Assembly: GCA_963777515.1 (NCBI GenBank)
Contig: CAVZQU010000017.1
Coordinates: forward strand, 62,001-126,000
Direction of reading: 5' to 3'
Origin: CAVSWT01 sp963777515
GTDB taxonomy: Bacteria; Bacteroidota; Ignavibacteria; Ignavibacteriales; Ignavibacteriaceae
DNA length: 64,000 bases
Each line of letters opens with the position of its first letter. Position 1 is the stretch's first letter. The position numbers and the translations under genes were made by a program. Below are positions 36,808-43,280 of this stretch, piece after piece. The notes beneath the pieces were generated by a model, which ran no database searches, had not been told where the DNA came from, and was given only the letters and a program-made list of their open reading frames with translations.

Positions 36808-37449
36808 TTATTCTTCTTCTTCAGATTTTCCTTTACCAATAACTTCTGGTTCTGCAGTTTCCTCTTCCCCTTCTTCTTCCCCGGCAACTGGTTCTTTTTC
36901 TACTTTAGGATGAGTGACTGCAACAATCACAGTATCTTCTGAATTTAATATTGTAATGTTTTCAAAATTTAAATCTTTAACATGAATTGCATCCCCTAAT
37001 TTAAGCTCGGTTATATTTACTTCCAGATGCTGCGGAATATCTTTTGGTAAACATTCAATATCTAGCTTATGCAAAAGTTGCTGAACTATTCCACCTTCTT
37101 TAACACCAATTGCACTTCCTATAAATTGTACAGGGACTTCCAATTCAATCATTTCACCTTTTGTTAATCCGTACAAATCAAAATGAACTATTTTATCTGT
37201 TAATGGATCAAACTGGACATCTTTAATTATACATTCGTTATCTTCTTGCCCTTCTACTTGAAGAGAAATTAAATGAGTTTGAGATGTATATACTAATGGT
37301 TTTAATGATTGTTCTTGTACTTCAATTGCTAACGGCTGAACACTTTTAGAATAAAAAACACCCGGTACATTTCCATTTTTTCTGGCTGTGTTTCTTACCG
37401 ATTTACTAAAATCTTTTCTGACATTTGCTTTTAACACTACGTTTTCCAT
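36808..37449 (-). CDS. rplY: 50S ribosomal protein L25 (Ctc/TL5 type)
   Basis: 213 residues, the long two-domain TL5 form. The N-terminal 5S-rRNA-binding part has VRKDFSKSVRNTARKNGNVP and GVFYS; the C-terminal TL5 domain has the FDLYGLTKGEMIELEVPVQF, GGIVQQLLHKLDIECLPKDI and LNSEDTVIVAVTHPKVEKEP blocks, ending in an acidic Glu-rich tail. It binds 5S rRNA. Between prs and pth, a very common order in this group. Intact. Confidence 0.95.
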   Translation of the reverse strand: MENVVLKANVRKDFSKSVRNTARKNGNVPGVFYSKSVQPLAIEVQEQSLKPLVYTSQTHLISLQVEGQEDNECIIKDVQFDPLTDKIVHFDLYGLTKGEMIELEVPVQFIGSAIGVKEGGIVQQLLHKLDIECLPKDIPQHLEVNITELKLGDAIHVKDLNFENITILNSEDTVIVAVTHPKVEKEPVAGEEEGEEETAEPEVIGKGKSEEEE

Positions 37450-37470
37450 TTATAGCTCCTAATACTAAAA

Positions 37471-38422
37471 TTAACCTTTATCTACATCAAACAATGAACT
37501 TATTGATTCATTATTAAATGTTCTTTGTATAGCCTCGGCAAAAATGTCCGATGCTGTAACAACAGAAATTTTATTATGATTTATTACTTCTTCATTAAGT
37601 GAAATTGTATCCGAAACAAACAATTTATTAAGCTCTGAATTATTTATACGCTCCATTGCCGGGCCGGAAAGAAGCGCATGAGTAATTGCTCCATAAATTT
37701 TTTGGGCACCTTTTTCCTTTTAAAGCCTCTACAGCACTAACAAAAGTACCTGCCGTATCAATCAAATCATCAACAATTAATACATCCTTGCCGTCAACTT
37801 CACCAATTATATGAACAACTTCTGCTAAATTTTGTTTCGGCCTTCTTTTGTCAATTACTACTAAACCTGCATTAAGCCTTTTAGCGTAAGACCTTGCCAT
37901 TTTGATACCGCCAACATCTGGGGACACAACAACAAGATTTTCTTTAATATCTTCCAGAACACTTATAAAAATAGACGAACCATAAAGGTGATCAAAAGGA
38001 ATATCAAAAAAACCTTGAAGTTGAGCAGCATGCAAATCCATTGTCATTACTCTATCGGCACCTGAACCCGTAATTAAATTTGCAATCAGCTTAGCTGTAA
38101 TTGAAACTCTCGGTTGATCTTTTCTATCTTGCCTGGAATAGCCAAAATAAGGAATAACAACTGTAATTCTCTTTGCTGATGCTCTTTTGGCAGCATCAAC
38201 CATTATCAATAATTCCAAAAGATTTTCAGCAGGTGGATTTGTGGATTGAATTATAAATACTTCAGATCCACGAATATTTTCACCATATTTGGCCCAAATT
38301 TCACCATCGCTAAATCTTTTTAATTCCAAGATACCTAATTGCATACCAAGCTTATTCGCAATCTTAGTAGCCAGCGGGCGATTTGCGCTGCCGGAAAAAA
38401 CTTTAAATTCGGTACCTGCCAT
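37471..38422 (-). CDS. prs: Ribose-phosphate pyrophosphokinase, one frame break
   Basis: About 316 residues. FSGSANRPLATKIANKLG at the start, YFGYSRQDRKDQPRVSITAK (ATP and flexible loop), the MTMDLHAAQLQGFFDIPFDH block with catalytic His, and VLIVDDLIDTAGTF (PRPP-binding) are all present. The frame changes near 37715, after VEALK, and the remaining 60 residues (MERINNSELNKLFVSDTI) follow to a stop at 37471. It makes PRPP for nucleotides, His and Trp. First gene of the prs-rplY-pth unit, with its own promoter at 38460-38490. Confidence 0.94.
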
Positions 38423-38459
38423 ATATTATTTGGGCTCTATTTTTTTAAAAAATAGACAT

Positions 38460-38490
38460 GAAATATATATAAATCACTTTGGTAAGTCAA
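38460..38490 (-). promoter_or_regulatory. Promoter of prs (TTG-N20-TATATTTC)
   Basis: Minus strand: TTG at 38490-38488, a 20-nt spacer, and TATATTTC at 38467-38460, one base off the TAnnTTTG consensus, about 38 nt before the prs ATG. The spacing is the same as in the promoter at 38554. The transposon begins just upstream (direct repeat from 38494), so the core is intact. Confidence 0.55.
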
Positions 38491-38493
38491 TAA

Positions 38494-38504
38494 AATATTT
38501 ACAT
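38494..38504. repeat. Left direct repeat (probable target duplication)
   Basis: AATATTTACAT directly next to the left terminal inverted repeat; an identical 11-mer follows the right end at 42129-42139. Confidence 0.75.
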
Positions 38505-38553
38505 GATTATATAGTTCACAAACCCATTCTAAGAGATATTTTTTATTTTGTAC

Positions 38554-38584
38554 TTGACAAGTTATAACTTATCACTTATATTTG
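38554..38584 (+). promoter_or_regulatory. Promoter of the transposon genes, with palindrome in the spacer
   Basis: TTG (38554-38556), 20-nt spacer, TATATTTG (38577-38584), an exact Bacteroidota-type -7 box; also readable as TTGACA-N17-TATATT. The perfect palindrome AAGTTATAACTT (38559-38570), within imperfect GACAAGTTATAACTTATC, fills the spacer and is a good operator candidate. The HTH start codon lies only 4 nt after the -7 box, so the message may be leaderless. Confidence 0.6.
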
Positions 38585-38588
38585 CAGT

Positions 38589-38792
38589 ATGAAGAAAGAG
38601 AAACAAATACACGAAATAAAAGAGTCTGATTATTATAATGTTGATGAGACTGCAAAGTTTCTTAACATAGACAAAACAGCAGTAAGAAATTATCTTTCAC
38701 AAGGCAAATTAACAACATTTAAGTTTAAATCATTTACTCTTGTAAGTGTTGAAGAAGCCAAACAATGGAAGAAAGAAAAATCAAGAAGATGA
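38589..38792 (+). CDS. Small helix-turn-helix protein of the transposon (MerR/excisionase-like)
   Basis: 67 residues. YYNVDETAKFLNIDKTAVRN, then YLSQGKLTTFKFKSFTLVSVEEAKQW is the pattern of excisionase-type HTH_17 domains (short helix, turn, recognition helix, then a wing). It probably binds the palindrome in its own promoter or the element ends; this is inference. Its stop TGA overlaps the transposase ATG (ATGA at 38789), so the two are translationally coupled. Accessory HTH genes in front of the transposase are not part of a minimal insertion sequence. Confidence 0.72.
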   Translation: MKKEKQIHEIKESDYYNVDETAKFLNIDKTAVRNYLSQGKLTTFKFKSFTLVSVEEAKQWKKEKSRR

Positions 38793-39688
38793 ATAATGAT
38801 TATATTGACATATCCAGTTTCACCAAAGATTACGCAAGAGAATATTTAGAAAATATTCGTTGGGCTAATGGTAGAGTTTGTCCTCATTGCAAATCTGATA
38901 AGTCTTATAAATTGGAACCTAAAGAGAATTCTAAACGTCCTGTAAGAAATGGTGTTTATAAATGTAATAAATGCCGTAAACAATTTACTGTTACTGTAGG
39001 GACTATATTTGAGGATTCTCATATTGCCTTGAATAAATGGTTAATAGCTATTTATTTAATGGTGAGTTCTAAAAAAGGAATTAGCTCTAACCAATTGCAT
39101 AGGATGTTAGGAATGACCTATAAATCGGCATGGTTTATGACTCATAGGATAAGATACGCAATGCAACAAAGTCATACTAAAAAACTAAATGGTATTATTG
39201 AAGTTGATGAAACTTATATCGGTGGTTATCGTAGAAGAGCAGGCAAACAAACCGGAAGAGAAAATAAAATTCCAGTTGTTTCTTTAGTACAAAGAAATGG
39301 CGATGTCAGGTCTTTTATTGTTGAGCCTGTTTCTGCAAGCTCTTTAAAAAAAGTTTTAACTGAACACATGAGCAAAAAAGCTAAGTTAATGACCGACGAA
39401 GGAGTTTGGTATAAAAGAGCAGGTAAAGAATTTGCATCTCATGAAGTTGTCAAACATAAAAACTTTGAATACGTGAGAGGTAATGTGACTACCAATACGG
39501 TTGAAGGTTATTTTAGTTTACTAAAGCGTGGTGTAAATGGAACGTTTCATCATATATCTAAGAAGCATTTAGAAAAGTATTTGGCAGAGTTTGATTTTCG
39601 ATATAACTTCCGTAAATTAAAAGACGACGAAATAACACCATTAGCTATTAAAGGTTTTGAGGGGAAAAGGTTATTGTATTCGGACTAA
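38789..39688 (+). CDS. IS1595-family transposase (ISXO2-like DDE)
   Basis: Start set at ATG 38789, which overlaps the stop of the HTH gene; an upstream in-frame ATG at 38765 is less likely. About 299 residues. An N-terminal zinc ribbon (CPHCKSDK ... CNKCRKQFTVTVGTIFEDS) is followed by ISSNQLHRMLGMTYKSAWFM, and then the ISXO2-like catalytic domain with GIIEVDETYIGGYRRRAG (first Asp), KLMTDEGVWYK (second Asp) and VRGNVTTNTVEGYFSLLKRG (Asn/Glu region). Intact reading frame, so the element may be active. Confidence 0.92.
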   Translation: MNNDYIDISSFTKDYAREYLENIRWANGRVCPHCKSDKSYKLEPKENSKRPVRNGVYKCNKCRKQFTVTVGTIFEDSHIALNKWLIAIYLMVSSKKGISSNQLHRMLGMTYKSAWFMTHRIRYAMQQSHTKKLNGIIEVDETYIGGYRRRAGKQTGRENKIPVVSLVQRNGDVRSFIVEPVSASSLKKVLTEHMSKKAKLMTDEGVWYKRAGKEFASHEVVKHKNFEYVRGNVTTNTVEGYFSLLKRGVNGTFHHISKKHLEKYLAEFDFRYNFRKLKDDEITPLAIKGFEGKRLLYSD

Positions 39689-39716
39689 TTTTAAATAAAT
39701 AAATTATATTAAATTT

Positions 39717-40385
39717 ATGTCTATATATTTTGACATCCCAGACGAATACGTTTCTTCATTGACGTTATTAAGTTCAATAGATGAAAAAACTTTTAATGAA
39801 ATTAATTCATTAATTGATAATTCCCCAATTGTTTTTTATCCTGGCAAAATTGCAAAGCCTATTGGTAAGTATTCATTAAAAGAGGTTAAATCCATAATAA
39901 TGGCTATGACAACTTTGTTTATTTCCCGTGAAAGGAAGGAAATATCAAATGAAGAAATAGCAGACGGAATTTGTAAAAATTTGAAAGAAAAGAAGAATGT
40001 TGAACTTGATAAACAACAAGAGCAAATTTTAAAAGATAGATTAATAAATTTTTTAAAGAACGAAAAACTTTATATTTCGTCTAAGCCTATAGATATTTTA
40101 CGTGAATTTGAAAATATATATCTTGAATCAAGAATAACAACAGATATTAGACCAATATTTGGGACAGATATTACTAAAAGACCTCAAGCAACTGTAATTA
40201 TTCATAATTTGCATATTCATTTTCGACATGGAGATGAAGGCGACAATCATAAAGATATATTTTTTACATTAGATAATGATGATTTAGATGAGTTAAAGAG
40301 TATTATTGAAAGAGCTGAAAAAAAGAATCAAACATTAATCAAGATGTTAGAGAGTAACGGTATAACAAATCTTGATAACAAATAA
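39717..40385 (+). CDS. Passenger protein, 222 aa, unknown function
   Basis: Mostly alpha-helical with a Lys/Glu-rich middle (KNLKEKKNVELDKQQEQILK) and a conserved-looking C-terminus: TTDIRPIFGTDITKRPQATV, then IHNLHIHFRHGDEGDNHKDI and a final helix DLDELKSIIERAEKKNQTL. I have seen this layout (RI-TD-RPVFG ... HxL-x-Y-x-x-G ... a helix DL--L---I-RA--K) in hypothetical proteins of accessory regions, but it has no name I know. Starts 28 nt after the transposase. Intact. Confidence 0.72.
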   Translation: MSIYFDIPDEYVSSLTLLSSIDEKTFNEINSLIDNSPIVFYPGKIAKPIGKYSLKEVKSIIMAMTTLFISRERKEISNEEIADGICKNLKEKKNVELDKQQEQILKDRLINFLKNEKLYISSKPIDILREFENIYLESRITTDIRPIFGTDITKRPQATVIIHNLHIHFRHGDEGDNHKDIFFTLDNDDLDELKSIIERAEKKNQTLIKMLESNGITNLDNK

Positions 40386-40396
40386 GAGAATTAAAT

Positions 40397-40859
40397 ATGG
40401 AATACGCAATCACAAAAGAAAATACATTTTGGGAGATAAATAAGAAGAAGGATAAAAAAGCCGTCCCCCATATAAGCCTTAGAAAGGGTGTGCCTTCTGA
40501 TTTATTTAAAGTATGGGTAAAAATTGATATTGAACAAAAACTTTCTCGGAAAGCTATTATATCACAACTTGAAATTGAAAGATTGTTTTATAAATATGCT
40601 TTGGCCTGGAAAAATGAAACAGGAGATGTATTCTACAATAGAAGATAAAATCAACAATAGCAACTATATCAAAATTCGAGATATGGATTTCAGAGTTGTC
40701 AAATTGATATTAGAAGATTTAATGCATGAACCAGATGACTGGTTCGAAGCCTTAGAATATATTACAAATGAAAATCCAGTTCCTGATAAACATCTTGGGA
40801 ATATTAAAAAGATGTCGAAAGATTGGATTAAGTGGGGAAAAAAGAAAGGGATAATTTAG
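40397..40859 (+). CDS. Passenger protein with W-F-ALEYIT-NPVP motif, probably one frame break
   Basis: Two reading frames (40397-40648; 40626-40859) overlap by 23 nt. The N-terminal part (VPHISLRKGVPSDLFKVWVK ... YALAWKNETG) flows into the second (MYSTIEDKINNSNYIKI ... ILEDLMHEPDDWFEALEYIT ... NPVPDKHLGNIKKMSKDWIK), and the W-x-x-ET-MYSS join is what I expect from related proteins, so one gene of about 153 residues with a base error near 40625 is likeliest; two overlapping genes cannot be excluded. The second part, with P-x-x-WF-AL--IT-x-NPVP and a final W-x-x-WG, is a recurrent accessory family without known function, in my recollection often next to a DUF7689 gene, as here. Confidence 0.62.
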
Positions 40860-41380
40860 CTAAGGAGATAAAAATTTCTTTATCCAATTTAGATAAAAAA
40901 GAAAAAGACGAATATTTCCCGAACTTGCAAGACGGTTTATTCACTTATGAAAGTAGAGCAACTAAAAGATATAATTGTGTTGCTTGGTCAATTGCGAAAA
41001 CATGGTGGTGGATTTCTCATAAACGAAAATGGCCACGAAAAATTAAAAGCACTCCTTTTTTATATTCCTATGTAAAATATTTTGAATCACTTGAATTTAA
41101 AAGATGTGAAAGTGGTGAATATGAAGAAGGCATTGAAAAGATAGCTATATATTATAGTAGTGGCGATATTTTTAAACATGTTGCATTTAGGTTAGACAGG
41201 GATAGATGGGCAAGCAAATTAGGCGGATGGGAAGATATTTACCATAAAAATGTTAACTGTTTAGCAGGTGGTAAATATGGAATTTATATAATTTATATGA
41301 AAAGAGAATTAACATGGCTAAGAAAATTAAAAAGACAAGTAGCATTATCGTCAACAAAGATTCTTTCAATGAAGTCTTAA
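40832..41380 (+). CDS. Passenger DUF7689-like protein
   Basis: 182 residues as read. YESRATKRYNCVAWSIAKTW, then WWWISHKRKWPR, a mid helix and YEEGIEKIAIYYSSGDIFKH, VAFRLDRDRWASKLGGWEDI match the DUF7689 pattern (YNCIAWA ... WWP ... G-EKVA-Y ... H-A-R---G-W-SKLG---DI-H). The invariant Cys-Ala-Trp and His are suggestive of a papain-like or NlpC-like site, but this is only a guess. The start overlaps the previous gene by 28 nt; an AAGGAG at 40860 might instead mark a start that was lost by a base error. The end overlaps the next small gene; one extra A near 41300 would end it at 41311. Confidence 0.7.
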   Translation: MGKKERDNLAKEIKISLSNLDKKEKDEYFPNLQDGLFTYESRATKRYNCVAWSIAKTWWWISHKRKWPRKIKSTPFLYSYVKYFESLEFKRCESGEYEEGIEKIAIYYSSGDIFKHVAFRLDRDRWASKLGGWEDIYHKNVNCLAGGKYGIYIIYMKRELTWLRKLKRQVALSSTKILSMKS

Positions 41381-41457
41381 AAAAGATTCTTGAAGTTCCC
41401 CCACCTAAAAAGAAAAAGACAACCAAGAAAAATACAAACTCAAATAAAAAGACTTAA
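41314..41457 (+). CDS. Small Lys-rich passenger protein, 47 aa
   Basis: MAKKIKKTSSIIVNKDSFNE then VLKKILEVPPPKKKKTTKKN. An amphipathic helix (DSFNEVLKKILEVPP) is flanked by basic tails. The form (Asp-Phe-x-x-Leu-hydrophobic-hydrophobic-Pro-Pro) recalls short antitoxin-like or accessory proteins that follow DUF7689 genes, in my recollection. It starts right after the likely true end of the DUF7689 gene and stops 3 nt before the next gene. Function unknown; antitoxin is an idea only. Confidence 0.55.
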   Translation: MAKKIKKTSSIIVNKDSFNEVLKKILEVPPPKKKKTTKKNTNSNKKT

Positions 41458-41460
41458 CAA

Positions 41461-41997
41461 ATGGAAATGAGAGTAGAACTCTCATGTAGAGAGGATAATC
41501 ATCAAAAGAAATATCAGGCTATTTTGCTTGATGGCAATATTATAGTCGATAACGATAATATCTTGCCATGTTGTAGTGCTAATTATTTGAATTTTAAATC
41601 TGATTATTCAAAAGTTTACGAAAGAATTTCAAATGGTTTAGTTAATACGAGGTTTAGTTATCCATACGCAGGCGGGTACAAAGGCAAAGCTGTTGAGGGG
41701 ATATGTAAAATTTATGCTTATCTCACTTGGTCACAAAGACAAAAACTCAACTGGATAGAAAGAAAAAGTTATTTTCATAAATACCCAATTGAGTTTTTTA
41801 TGTTATTGCTTGCTCTCTTTGGAACTATTGTCGGTCTCTATCGAGATTTTTTTGTTTATAACGCCCATACCATACCCCCAACAGAAATACAATACAAACA
41901 ACCACAAACAAATGAATTAAAAGCCCCCACTTATCAGTCACAATCATTGACTCAGCCCGACACGACGACAAAAAAAGACACAACAACAAGAAAATAA
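41461..41997 (+). CDS. Passenger membrane protein, unknown function
   Basis: 178 residues starting 3 nt after the 47-aa gene. The N-terminal 110 residues are soluble (ELSCREDNHQKKYQAILLDG ... NILPCCSANYLNFK), with one membrane helix at about 110-130 (YPIEFFMLLLALFGTIVGLY) and a low-complexity Thr/Gln/Lys tail. No family recognised. Last gene in the element, ending 130 nt before its right end. An antisense open frame at 41825-42010 resembles a lipoprotein but is probably a composition effect. Confidence 0.6.
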   Translation: MEMRVELSCREDNHQKKYQAILLDGNIIVDNDNILPCCSANYLNFKSDYSKVYERISNGLVNTRFSYPYAGGYKGKAVEGICKIYAYLTWSQRQKLNWIERKSYFHKYPIEFFMLLLALFGTIVGLYRDFFVYNAHTIPPTEIQYKQPQTNELKAPTYQSQSLTQPDTTTKKDTTTRK

Positions 41998-42128
41998 TTT
42001 TCTTCTTCATTTTTTTACCTTTTAAATTTTTATGGAAAAATTAGGAGTTGGTTAAAGAATTGTTGAAATTCTGAAAGAAATGTTTTGAATTTGGTTTATT
42101 TTAATGGGTTTGTAAAATATACAATTCC

Positions 42129-42139
42129 AATATTTACAT
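42129..42139. repeat. Right direct repeat (probable target duplication)
   Basis: AATATTTACAT, identical to 38494-38504, directly after the right end of the transposon. Confidence 0.75.
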
Positions 42140-42164
42140 CAGGAACCCCTTATCCCTCTTCATT

Positions 42165-42872
42165 TTAGTCTTTTTTCTTCCTGAAAAGGAAAAAAATAAC
42201 GAACAGTAAAACCAAGCCTGTTAATGCGTAAATCCAGTAAGGAGTTTCTTTCAATTTATAAGGAATAAATGTAACAGAAATTGTTTTCCCGCTCCCTATT
42301 TCAGCCAAAGTATAATTCCATACTAAAGTACGACCCTCTACCTCTGGTGCATTATGAGTTACTACTTCTCCTGAAAATGTATATTTATAAGTAACATGAT
42401 AAGCACTTCTGTCGATTCCAAAACCAGTTGCATAAGGAGGAATAAATTGAGAAAAAACTTTTTGCCCTGCTGCACCGTCTTTTAATGAAAATTCAGACCC
42501 AAAGAATGCTTTAGCTTTATTTAATGAATCAATATGAGTGAACGATAAATCAATTATTGCGTGTGTTGTACTGTCTGTAGTATCAGCATAAACTTCAATG
42601 TTATTAATTGAACTATACGGGGAAGTAAACTCATGTCGAATTGAGTCTGGAACAAATATGCCTAATTTGTTTATGATAGAAACATTTTCTTTGTCAGGTG
42701 ATTTCATCCAGTAAGTAATTTTCATTTTGCCGGAACCATCCGGATATAAATGAACATCCTGGATGTAATTTAAACAACCCTGAAAAGTCAAAATGAAAAA
42801 AATAATTAAAAGTAATTTATAGATATTATTAATATTTATGAGAAAGGTGCTGCGAATATCTTTAGTTTTCAT
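42165..42872 (-). CDS. Hypothetical lipoprotein with C-terminal membrane anchor
   Basis: 235 residues. A leader with hydrophobic core ends in FQGC (lipobox around residue 33), and the mature protein starts with LNYIQDVHLYPDGSGKMKIT, a beta-rich region like LppM/DUF3153-type domains. The C-terminus has a single membrane helix (WIYALTGLVLLFVIFFLF) followed by RKKKD, so both ends would be membrane-attached. No clear function. Before insertion of the transposon this gene was the direct upstream neighbour of prs on the same strand. Intact. Confidence 0.65.
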   Translation of the reverse strand: MKTKDIRSTFLININNIYKLLLIIFFILTFQGCLNYIQDVHLYPDGSGKMKITYWMKSPDKENVSIINKLGIFVPDSIRHEFTSPYSSINNIEVYADTTDSTTHAIIDLSFTHIDSLNKAKAFFGSEFSLKDGAAGQKVFSQFIPPYATGFGIDRSAYHVTYKYTFSGEVVTHNAPEVEGRTLVWNYTLAEIGSGKTISVTFIPYKLKETPYWIYALTGLVLLFVIFFLFRKKKD

Positions 42873-42967
42873 ATTATCTATTAAAAAATAAGCCGATAGA
42901 AAGTTATAGAAATTTTAGGAAATTTTCATTAAGTTTTCTCTTTAATTTTCTTATAGGAGATTTAATA

Positions 42968-43204
42968 ATGCCAACGTATGATTATAGATGTAATAATTGT
43001 AATTATACATTTGAATTATTCCAAAAGATGACTGACAAACCAATAACGGAATGCCCCAAATGTAAGGGACAGGTTACAAGATTAATAGGAGCCGGTGCAG
43101 GCCCAATATTTAAAGGGAGCGGTTTTTATCAAACAGATTATAAAAACAATGGGAAAAGCAATAAAAGTCCTGTTAAAAAAGAAAACAAAACCGGGACTAA
43201 ATAG
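42968..43204 (+). CDS. FmdB-family zinc-ribbon protein
   Basis: 78 residues. MPTYDYRCNNCNYTFELFQK and CPKCKGQVTRLIGAGAGPIF form the single FmdB zinc ribbon (two CxxC pairs), followed by GSGFYQTDYKN, the usual end, and a basic Ser/Lys tail. These proteins are thought to act as small regulators (first seen with formamidase genes), but most are unstudied. A monocistronic gene with a strong terminator. Confidence 0.88.
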   Translation: MPTYDYRCNNCNYTFELFQKMTDKPITECPKCKGQVTRLIGAGAGPIFKGSGFYQTDYKNNGKSNKSPVKKENKTGTK

Positions 43205-43225
43205 TATATTTTAATTAGAAAAAAC

Positions 43226-43258
43226 AAAAACCCGTAATATTATTTTTACGGGTTTTTT
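43226..43258. terminator. Terminator between FmdB and the protease-barrel gene
   Basis: Stem AAACCCGTAA / TTACGGGTTT with an AT loop and a run of T after it; A-rich on the left side, so active in both directions between two converging genes. Confidence 0.85.
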
Positions 43259-43280
43259 GTTTTAAATATAATTTTATTAG

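Larger units (their letters stand above)
38505..42128. mobile_element. IS1595-type transposon with passenger genes, about 3.6 kb
   Basis: Ends defined from the sequence. Left end 38505-38528 and right end 42103-42128 are imperfect inverted repeats: read inward, GATTATATAGTTCACAAACC and CATT on the left against GGAATTGTATATTTTACAAA and CCCATT on the right; the inner 11 bp ACAAACCCATT match exactly, and 20 of the inner 23 positions agree. Both ends touch the direct repeat AATATTTACAT. Inside are an HTH gene, an ISXO2-like DDE transposase and five or more passenger genes, all on the plus strand. IS1595 members usually duplicate 8 bp; an 11-bp repeat is longer, so a chance extension of 3 bp or a slightly different end is possible. 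Members of this family are known to carry passengers. Confidence 0.8.

Noticed and set aside
40397..40648. Separate 83-aa gene
   Set aside because: The join with the next frame at WKNETG/MYSTIED reads naturally as one protein, so I list one gene with a frame break instead.
41825..42010. Antisense open frame with a lipoprotein-like leader (MKKKIIFLLLCLFLSSC)
   Set aside because: It mirrors the low-complexity Thr/Lys tail of the plus-strand gene, has no good ribosome site, and Phe/Leu-rich antisense frames are expected from A-rich coding sequence. Not fully excluded.
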